Shown here one piece after another: positions 32,574 to 38,525 of a DNA stretch of 38,525 nucleotides. Position 1 is the first letter of the stretch. Each line of letters begins with the position of its first letter. The stretch lies in contig DAOTUI010000278.1 of the NCBI GenBank assembly GCA_034437035.1, forward strand, positions 1 to 38,525, in the 5' to 3' direction. This DNA is from CAKZQX01 sp034437035 (lineage in GTDB: Bacteria > Chloroflexota > Chloroflexia > Chloroflexales > Chloroflexaceae). Below the pieces are notes generated by a model, which had not been told where the DNA came from, ran no database searches, and worked only from the letters and a program-made list of their open reading frames with translations. Position numbers and translations under genes: made by a program.

Positions 32574-34802
32574 GTGACCGATACGAAACAGACAGACAGA
32601 GACCTGGAGCAGGCAGTATGGATCGGTGGGCGCTGGTCGTGGTTCCTGGCCGATAACTGGTCATTGCGCCCGGTGGATGAGTTCGCGCAGGGCTTTTACC
32701 CGCGCGATGCGGCCGACTGGCAACCGACGCAGATGCCGGGCCACTGGCAGCAGCACCCCGGCCTGGAACGCCATACCGGCCGCGTCGTCTATCGCTGTGA
32801 CTTCAACCTGGATGAGCTCCAGGCACAGCCGACTGCCTCGGATAGCCCCTGGGACGGAGCGGGGCGGCGCTACTGGCTGCGCTTCAATGGTGCGTTCTAC
32901 TGGTCGCAGCCCTATCTCAACGGGGTGGACCTGGGGCGGCATGAGGGCTACTTTATTCCGTATGAGCGGGAAGTCACCGACTGGCTGGAGCCGGACAACA
33001 CGCTGCTGGTGGAGGTTGAGTGTCCCGAGGAGCGCAATAAGTTTGGTAAGCGCATGATCACGGGAGTGTTTTCGCACTGGGATTGCCTGGACCCGCATGC
33101 CAATCCGGGAGGCATCTGGCTGCCGGTGGAGCTGCAGCAGAGCGGCCCGGTGCGCTTGCAGGCGGTGCGCTGCCATACCGAGTCGTTTAATGAGCAGTTT
33201 GCTCAGTTGCGCTACACGGCTGAGGTTGATGCGGCGACCGTCGGCCCGGTGCTCCTGCGCTGGACCATAACGCCACGCAACTTTGCAGGGCCGGCCCAGC
33301 GAGTGGAGCAGCGGCGCATGCTGCGCGCTGGGGTTCAGGAGATCCATGGCCTGTTCAAGCTGCGCGACCCACGGCTCTGGTGGACGCACGACCTGGGTGA
33401 TCCTAACCTCTACACGATCAGGCTGGAGGTGCTGCGTGCCGAGATGGTCAGCGACACCTACAGCTTCAGCTTTGGCGTGCGGCACTTTGAGATGCGCCAC
33501 TGGGTGCCCTACCTCAATGGTGTGCGCTTTCTGATCAAGGGCAGCAACTACGCTCCCGGCGACATGCGCATCGCCGGCATGAATGCCGAGCGTAGCGCGT
33601 ACGATATGCACCTGGCGCGCGAATGCCATATGAACCTCCTGCGGGTGCATGCGCATGTTGATCACCCGGCGCTCTACGAGGCCGCAAATGCCGCCGGGGT
33701 GCTGCTCTGGCAGGATTTCCCGCTGCAGTGGCTCTACCGCTCCACCATTCTGCCGGAGGCGCAGCGCCAGGTGCGCGCCATGGTGCATCTGCTCTACAAC
33801 CATCCGAGTATTGTTATCTGGTGCATGCATAACGAGCCGGTGTTTGTAGGCGATACCAAAGATGAGTCGCTGCGCACCCGCCTGCGGACCTATCAGACCG
33901 CCTTTGGCTTTAGCTGGAATCGGGATGTGATGGATACCCGGCTCAAGCAGGTGGTCAACCGGGCCGACCCGCAGCGCATTGCCGTCCGCTCCTCGGGTGA
34001 ACTGCATGTGCCCCGCCTGCGGGCCGGCACCGATGCCCATGTCTATTTTGGCTGGTACAGCGCCTACGGGACGCTGCACGATGGCGAGGTGTTGCGTGAG
34101 CGCTTCGTTGCCAATATTCAGTTTGTCACTGAGTTTGGCGCGCAGAGTTTTCCGAATGTGGAAAGCTGTGTCAAATTTATGCCTGCTGATATTACGGAAA
34201 TCGACTTTAATCATCTGCTGCTGCACCACAGCTTTCAGCCGAATATTATGGAGCACTGGATCGACTGGCGCGCGGCGCGCTCCCTGGAAGAACTGGTGAA
34301 GATGACCCAGGATTACCAGATCTTCGTCAACCGCTTTTACATTGACCGCCTGCGCTATCACAAATATCGTCCGACCGGCGGAATTGTGCCGTTTATGTTT
34401 TGCGACTCCTACCCGGCAGTTCTCTGGAGCATCATCGACTACTGGCGCGTGCCCAAGCGCTCCTACACGGCGATGCAAATGGCCTTCAGCCCGCAGTATG
34501 CCTTTACGCTAATCCCCCCCCGGGTGTTCCGGGTGGCCCAGCCGATCGATATCCCGCTCTATGTGGTGAATGATGCCCGGGAGCCGGTGCGTGGCCTGCA
34601 TCTGTATGCGCAGTTGCGCGCGCCCGATGGTGCAGAGCTGGCAGTGGTGCAGCATACCCTGACGCTTGACGCCGATTGCCTGGCATGGGAGGTGGATCGC
34701 CTGCGGCTGACGCCAACGCAGCGGGGTGACTACACGCTGGAGGTGCAGTTGACCGGCGGTGTGCGCGAAATTGGGCATGGTTACCGGATCGAGGTTGCCT
34801 GA
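32574..34802 (+). CDS. Glycoside hydrolase family 2 (beta-mannosidase-like)
   Basis: About 742 residues from GTG 32574 (GAAGGG 8 nt upstream); an ATG at 32523 inside a palindromic repeat would add 17 residues. N-terminal jelly-roll domain (DWQPTQMPGHWQQHPGLERH, YWLRFNGAFYWSQPYLNGVD), an Ig-like domain, then the TIM barrel: FLIKGSNYAPGDMRIAG, MNLLRVHAHVDHPALYEAAN, acid/base Glu in VIWCMHNEP and nucleophile Glu in QFVTEFGAQSFPN. There is no signal peptide, so it acts in the cytoplasm on imported oligosaccharides, probably as an exo-beta-mannosidase or relative. It follows the GT2 gene closely on the same strand. Confidence 0.9.
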   Translation: MTDTKQTDRDLEQAVWIGGRWSWFLADNWSLRPVDEFAQGFYPRDAADWQPTQMPGHWQQHPGLERHTGRVVYRCDFNLDELQAQPTASDSPWDGAGRRYWLRFNGAFYWSQPYLNGVDLGRHEGYFIPYEREVTDWLEPDNTLLVEVECPEERNKFGKRMITGVFSHWDCLDPHANPGGIWLPVELQQSGPVRLQAVRCHTESFNEQFAQLRYTAEVDAATVGPVLLRWTITPRNFAGPAQRVEQRRMLRAGVQEIHGLFKLRDPRLWWTHDLGDPNLYTIRLEVLRAEMVSDTYSFSFGVRHFEMRHWVPYLNGVRFLIKGSNYAPGDMRIAGMNAERSAYDMHLARECHMNLLRVHAHVDHPALYEAANAAGVLLWQDFPLQWLYRSTILPEAQRQVRAMVHLLYNHPSIVIWCMHNEPVFVGDTKDESLRTRLRTYQTAFGFSWNRDVMDTRLKQVVNRADPQRIAVRSSGELHVPRLRAGTDAHVYFGWYSAYGTLHDGEVLRERFVANIQFVTEFGAQSFPNVESCVKFMPADITEIDFNHLLLHHSFQPNIMEHWIDWRAARSLEELVKMTQDYQIFVNRFYIDRLRYHKYRPTGGIVPFMFCDSYPAVLWSIIDYWRVPKRSYTAMQMAFSPQYAFTLIPPRVFRVAQPIDIPLYVVNDAREPVRGLHLYAQLRAPDGAELAVVQHTLTLDADCLAWEVDRLRLTPTQRGDYTLEVQLTGGVREIGHGYRIEVA

Positions 34803-34808
34803 ACCGTG

Positions 34809-34817
34809 TGATACAAT
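34809..34817 (+). promoter_or_regulatory. Candidate extended -10 promoter of the CpXC gene
   Basis: TGATACAAT, the same TGNTACAAT form as before carA. The transcript would begin within about 3 nt of the ATG at 34827, so the mRNA may be leaderless; no Shine-Dalgarno is present, which agrees. Confidence 0.45.
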
Positions 34818-34826
34818 AGAAGCGCT

Positions 34827-36182
34827 ATGTCTATTTCATACAGTGAACATGTCCCGCTGACCTGTGCCAACTGTGGCGGTGAGTTTAGTGCCGAGATCTG
34901 GCTGCTGCTTGATGGCCCGGAGCAGCCGGAGCAGACTGAGGCGCTGCGCCAGGGTCGCCTCAACTGCGTCACCTGTCCCCACTGCAACCATACCGGCCCG
35001 GCGGGTGCGCCGCTGCTCTTCCACGACGGCACCGCGCGCTGTGTGCTGTTTGCCCCGGCACCGGGAGCGGAAGAGCATATCTTGCGGGAACAGGCACGGG
35101 AACTGCATGCACTGCTGGTTGAGCGGGTGCCGGTGGAGGAACGCCGGCCCTACCTGAGCGATGTGCAGATTGCGCAAGATATCCACGGGATTGCGCATAT
35201 TCTGGAGAAGCGCTTGCGCAAGCGGCCGGCCATGCAACCGCACGATCAGCCGGCTGCGGCAACGTCCGACGCAGCCGGGACGGTGGTTCATCCGCCCACC
35301 GTGTCACGCGAACCGGCACTGGCTGGGCCCACCGCCACGCCGCCGGACGAAGACGAGGTGCGGTTGCGGGATGCCATCGCCACGCTGCTGCGGGCCAACT
35401 CGCCGGAGGAGTTGCGCGCCATAACAACTGCTCAGCCGATCCTGCTGACTCCGGCAGCGGATCAGGCGCTGGCGCAACTGGCCGATGTCGCGGTCAGTGA
35501 GCGGGAGTACGAAATTGCCGAGGGTCTGCGCCGGGTGCGCATGCTACTGGCGGATATGCGGGCCGGTGGAACGGGCGAACTGCCGGAGCCGGCTCCCGTC
35601 CAGGCACCTGCTGCCGTGCCCCCGCCCGTTGACACCGTAGACATGCCGGAATGGCATACTGCGCTGCCGGAGTTCCCCGACGCGGCGTACCAGGCGCTGC
35701 TGCTGGCACAAACGGCGGCGGCATTAGAGCAGGCGACCGAGATCTACCCGGTGCTGCGGGAACCCTGGGTTGACCTGGTGCTGGCACGGCAGGTTGATCA
35801 GGCGCTGGATGAAGGCAATGCACGGCTGGCGCACGATCTGGAGGAGCGGCGCGAAGCGCTAGTCGTGTTGCGCCGGCACTATCCGCTTGATGAACGCCAG
35901 GCGCTGCTGATGCGCGAGGCAACGGCACCCGCGTATGACGCGGCGGCGACCCACTCCGAGGCGCTGTTGGAGGAGGCGGTCAATGCATTGCTGGCAGCGG
36001 ATGATGACGATCAGATGGCCGAGGTGCTGATCGACTATCCGCTGCTGCTGACCGATGCGGCGCAGCAGTCTCTGGAACGGGTGGCTGCGGCGGCGCAGGC
36101 GCGGGGCGATACCGATCTGGCGGTCTATGCCGATGAATGCCGGACAATGTTGCAACATGTACGTGAGGGTTTGGAAGAGTAG
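34827..36182 (+). CDS. CpXC domain protein
   Basis: 451 residues. The N-terminus (residues 12-60) has two zinc-binding Cys pairs, CANC and CPHC, with the surrounding pattern LTCANCGGEFSAEIW and VTCPHCNHTGPAGAPLLFHD that fits the CpXC domain (PF14353 as I recall it), a family of unknown role. The remainder is helical and acidic with Ala/Leu/Glu-rich stretches and repeated units such as ALLRANSPEELRAI and ALLAADDDDQMAEVLIDYPL, which resemble each other and suggest tandem helical repeats. There is no signal peptide. It is followed by a long heptamer array. Confidence 0.82.
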   Translation: MSISYSEHVPLTCANCGGEFSAEIWLLLDGPEQPEQTEALRQGRLNCVTCPHCNHTGPAGAPLLFHDGTARCVLFAPAPGAEEHILREQARELHALLVERVPVEERRPYLSDVQIAQDIHGIAHILEKRLRKRPAMQPHDQPAAATSDAAGTVVHPPTVSREPALAGPTATPPDEDEVRLRDAIATLLRANSPEELRAITTAQPILLTPAADQALAQLADVAVSEREYEIAEGLRRVRMLLADMRAGGTGELPEPAPVQAPAAVPPPVDTVDMPEWHTALPEFPDAAYQALLLAQTAAALEQATEIYPVLREPWVDLVLARQVDQALDEGNARLAHDLEERREALVVLRRHYPLDERQALLMREATAPAYDAAATHSEALLEEAVNALLAADDDDQMAEVLIDYPLLLTDAAQQSLERVAAAAQARGDTDLAVYADECRTMLQHVREGLEE

Positions 36183-36368
36183 TCCGTAATCCGAAGTTCG
36201 TAATCCGAAGTCCGTAATCCGAAGTCCGTGATCCGAAGTCCGTGATCCGAAGTCCGAAGTCCGTAATTCGGAACACGGACTACGGAATACAGCCTACGGA
36301 CTACGGACTACGGACTACGGAATACAGCCTACAGCCTACAGCCTACGGACTACGGACTACAGACTACG
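36183..36368. repeat. Long two-phase heptamer array upstream of gcvT
   Basis: About 186 bp. The left part repeats AGTCCGT/AATCCGA units; from about 36268 the right part repeats ACGGACT, ACAGCCT and ACGGAAT. The two halves are partly complementary and could fold on each other. The array runs to within 10 bp of the gcvT start. Confidence 0.85.
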
Positions 36369-36378
36369 GGAGGAAGCT

Positions 36379-37488
36379 ATGTTAAAACGTACTCCGCTCT
36401 ACGAGCGCCATGTGGCAATGGGCGCGCGGATGGTTGATTTTGCGGGATGGGAGATGCCGGTGCAGTACAGCGGCGTTATTGATGAGCATAACGCGGTGCG
36501 CAACGCCGCCGGTCTGTTTGACATAAGTCACATGGGGCGCTTTATCGTCAGCGGCCCGGATGCCGAAGCATTCTTGCAGCATGTGGCAACCTGCGACGTG
36601 GCACGCATCAGCGTAGGGCAGTCCAGCTATGGCCTGCTCTGTCGGCCCACGGGCGGGATCGTGGACGATATTTTTATTTATCATCTCCCCGATGAGTATA
36701 TGGTTGTGGTCAATGCCGCAAACCGCCAGAAAGATTGGGACTGGTTGGAAGCGCATACGGACGGCTTCGATATCGTCCTTGATGATCGCTCGGAGCGCTG
36801 GGCGATGCTGGCGCTCCAGGGGCCGGCCGCCGAGACAATCCTGGATCAGGCGGAGGATGCGCAGGCGGCGGATCTGGCCTATCTGCCCTTCCACGGAACC
36901 GCGCTGAGCCGGCTGTTTGGTGTTGATGAGGTCTTGATCACCCGTACCGGCTACACCGGCGAAGATGGCTTTGAGATCTTCTTCGATGCAACGCATGCCG
37001 CGCATGTCTGGGACACGCTGCTGAAACTGGGCGAACCGGGCGGCCTCAAGCCATGTGGCCTGGGGGCGCGCGATAGCCTGCGCTTTGAGCCATGCCTCGC
37101 GCTCTACGGGCATGAAATCGCCGACGATATCAACCCCTACGAGGCGCGGCTCGGCTGGGTGGTCAAGCTGGACAAGGGCGACTTTGTGGGGCGCGCGGCG
37201 CTGGCACAGATCAAGCAGGACGGACCGGCGCGGCGACTGGTCGGCTTTGAAATGGTGGGGCGGGGCATTCCACGCCATGGCTACCCGCTCCAGGGCAGCA
37301 CCGGCGAAGAAATTGGATTTGTGACGACGGGAATGCATGCACCAACGCTGGGCAGACCACTGGGGATGGGCTATGTGCCGACCGGGTTGAGCAAGCCGGG
37401 CAACACGTTTGATGTGCTGATCCGCAATAAGCCGGTGCAGGCGCGCGCGGTCAAGCTGCCGTTTTATCAGGCGCGCTACAAAAAGTGA
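36379..37488 (+). CDS. gcvT: Glycine cleavage system T protein (aminomethyltransferase)
   Basis: 369 residues, the usual length. It transfers the methylene group from the aminomethyl-lipoyl arm of protein H to tetrahydrofolate and releases ammonia. Signatures are MLKRTPLYERHVAMGARMVD, FAGWEMPVQYSGVIDEHNAV, GLFDISHMGRF, the folate-binding Asp in LTRTGYTGEDGFE-like ITRTGYTGEDGFEIFF, and GARDSLRFEPCLALYGHEI. GGGAGGA precedes the ATG by 5 nt, at the edge of the heptamer array. gcvH and gcvP are not next to it. Confidence 0.96.
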   Translation: MLKRTPLYERHVAMGARMVDFAGWEMPVQYSGVIDEHNAVRNAAGLFDISHMGRFIVSGPDAEAFLQHVATCDVARISVGQSSYGLLCRPTGGIVDDIFIYHLPDEYMVVVNAANRQKDWDWLEAHTDGFDIVLDDRSERWAMLALQGPAAETILDQAEDAQAADLAYLPFHGTALSRLFGVDEVLITRTGYTGEDGFEIFFDATHAAHVWDTLLKLGEPGGLKPCGLGARDSLRFEPCLALYGHEIADDINPYEARLGWVVKLDKGDFVGRAALAQIKQDGPARRLVGFEMVGRGIPRHGYPLQGSTGEEIGFVTTGMHAPTLGRPLGMGYVPTGLSKPGNTFDVLIRNKPVQARAVKLPFYQARYKK

Positions 37489-37576
37489 AGCGTGGGGCGT
37501 GAAGGCGTGAAGGCGTGAAGGCGTGAAGCGTGAAGGTGTGCGGCGTGAGGTGTGCGGCGTGGGGCGTGGGGCGTGG
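37489..37576. repeat. Heptamer/octamer array (GGCGTGAA, GGCGTGG)
   Basis: Mixed 7- and 8-bp units directly after the gcvT stop codon, related to the array at 6751-6785. Confidence 0.75.
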
Positions 37577-37605
37577 TAAATTTCTGACAGGGAAACAGGT
37601 TCAAC

Positions 37606-38184
37606 ATGCAAGGAACTGAGCGTCATATCTTCTGGGAGCCCTGGTACGAGCCGGGTCTGGAGCATCTCGCGTTTATGCGGAGTGACGCAGGAATCTTTGC
37701 CGATAGTCTGGTGCTGCGTATTCACCAGGGGTGGCCGTTTCGTCTGCACTATCGCATCCGCTGTGACGCGCTGGAACGGGTGCGCGCGGTCGATATTAAA
37801 CTCCTTGATGGGAAACGATCAACATTGACGCTTCGGAGCGATGGGGTCGGAAACTGGACCGATGGCGCGGGGGAGCCGGTCGCGGCGCCGGCAGGCTGCT
37901 TTGAGGTCGATATCTCGGCCACACCCTTTACCAATACGTTGGCAATCCGCCGCCTGCAGCTTCAGCCGGGGGCTGCGGCGGATCTACGCGTCGCCTACAT
38001 TGCCGTCCCCGAGTTGCGGTTGGAGCCGGTGGCGCAGCGCTATACCTGCCTGGAACGTACCTCCGACGGTGGCGTTTACACCTATGAGGGGCTGTTCCGG
38101 GGGTTTACCGCCGATCTGCCGGTTGATACGGATGGCATTGTCTTTGACTATCCGGAGACATTCCGTCGCATTACCTCGCGGTGA
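37606..38184 (+). CDS. Putative glycolipid-binding family protein
   Basis: 192 residues. The pattern RHIFWEPWYEPGLEHLAF, LHYRIRCDALERVRAVDI, LRSDGVGNWTDGAGEPV, GCFEVDISATPFTNTLAIRR and YTYEGLFRGFTADLPVDTDG, then FDYPETFRRI, matches the putative glycolipid-binding family (PF06475 as I recall it). Soluble, single domain, no signal. The biochemical role is poorly known. It stands 117 bp after gcvT behind a heptamer array, so co-transcription is possible. Element E9 begins 14 bp after its stop. Confidence 0.85.
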   Translation: MQGTERHIFWEPWYEPGLEHLAFMRSDAGIFADSLVLRIHQGWPFRLHYRIRCDALERVRAVDIKLLDGKRSTLTLRSDGVGNWTDGAGEPVAAPAGCFEVDISATPFTNTLAIRRLQLQPGAAADLRVAYIAVPELRLEPVAQRYTCLERTSDGGVYTYEGLFRGFTADLPVDTDGIVFDYPETFRRITSR

Positions 38185-38198
38185 TGCCCATCAGGTGA

Positions 38199-38358
38199 CA
38201 CGCGTTATGTGGTCAGTTCCAAACCAGGCAGTTGCCTGGATGAACGGCCCGATTCGCCTGCGGTAGCATGGTGCTCTTTTATCTTTTTCATAAAAATGGA
38301 ATCTTCCACCCCGCCGGAGGCACTATCCACGGTCAAACACAGGACCGCGTAACTCCTG
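38199..38358 (+). mobile_element. Palindromic element E9 (160 bp, core lost)
   Basis: Terminal repeats CACGCGTTATGTGGTC and GACCGCGTAACTCCTG match at 12 of 16 positions. The inner unit 38255-38321 keeps CGCCTGCGGTAGCATGG and CCGCCGGAGGC but the long palindrome is reduced to CTTTTTCATAAAAATGG. An 8-bp direct repeat TCAGGTGA flanks it (38191-38198, 38359-38366), consistent with target-site duplication. Confidence 0.8.
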
Positions 38359-38396
38359 TCAGGTGAGCTGTTTCCCGAATTGCGTTGCGCTACCGG

Positions 38397-38525
38397 CAGG
38401 CTGCGGACGCGCAGAAGCGCGTCCCTACCGGAAGAATCCTACGGCAGTGTTATGCGGATGCGGGAACAGGCTGCGGACGCGCAGAAGCGCGTCCCTACCG
38501 GAAGAATCCTACGGCAGTGTTATGC
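38397..38525. repeat. 70-bp tandem repeat with hairpin, cut by the window end
   Basis: 38397-38466 and 38467-38525 are identical over the 59 bp available in the second copy. Each contains the hairpin GGACGCGCAGAAGCGCGTCC (38405-38424, 38475-38494) found at 82-101. More copies may follow outside. Confidence 0.9.

Noticed and set aside
32661..34478. Long minus-strand open frame (605 codons) opposite the GH2 gene
   Set aside because: It mirrors the codon structure of the clear GH2 gene and has no domain of its own. Similar antisense frames at 957-2624 and 10022-11434 are rejected for the same reason.

Overview
The window reads as chromosomal DNA of a Chloroflexota bacterium (inferred, not proven). 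The signs are GC-rich codon use, several secreted glycoside hydrolases and lipoproteins, Uma2-family nuclease-fold proteins, DUF5107, DUF3616 and CpXC proteins, an L-P-[LI]-[IV] motif in four exported proteins, and arrays of 7-bp tandem repeats at many gene junctions. No rRNA, tRNA, CRISPR array, transposase or integrase was seen.

Layout. 1-941: remains of a diversity-generating retroelement (DGR), namely a 5'-truncated avd gene followed by an adenine-rich template repeat, with no reverse transcriptase in the window. 942-3077: secreted DUF5107 protein. 3214-3860 (minus): a VapBC-type toxin-antitoxin pair whose start/stop junction looks damaged. 3949-5061 (minus): GT4 glycosyltransferase. 5131-5363: a palindromic mobile-like element set in heptamer repeats. 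5561-9393: a compact plus-strand cluster of carA, two Uma2 genes, a DNA/RNA methyltransferase and a cobalamin adenosyltransferase. 9851-16666: exported GH97 and GH5-like glycosidases, a PQQ-type sugar dehydrogenase, a 48-residue membrane peptide and a small membrane protein. 16794-20674: a repeat-rich zone with a SnoaL-like pseudogene, a small hypothetical gene, a DUF3616 gene and most of the palindromic elements. 20679-24290 (minus): a large exported choice-of-anchor I / 5'-nucleotidase. 24897-25397 (minus): Dps. 25735-31265: a secreted CBM3 protein and a run of exported proteins sharing small modules, ending in a six-bladed beta-propeller lipoprotein. 31417-38184: GT2 glycosyltransferase carrying in-frame heptamer repeats, GH2 glycosidase, CpXC protein, gcvT and a glycolipid-binding-like protein. 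38199-38525: one more palindromic element and a 70-bp tandem repeat cut by the window end.

The genes suggest a heterotroph that degrades polysaccharides outside the cell (GH97, GH5, GH2, CBM3, sugar dehydrogenase, nucleotidase) and makes surface glycans (GT4, GT2), beside housekeeping genes (carA, gcvT, cobalamin adenosyltransferase, Dps).

The most unusual content is non-genic. First, the DGR remnant. Second, a family of nine related elements (E1-E9), mostly about 160-270 bp. The complete ones have terminal inverted repeats, a conserved inner inverted repeat, and a central near-perfect 21-24-bp palindrome with a 3-nt loop whose sequence differs from copy to copy while both arms stay complementary. 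At least two insertion sites show direct-repeat flanks like target-site duplications. Third, heptamer arrays that have entered coding sequence in the GT2 gene and probably in carA.
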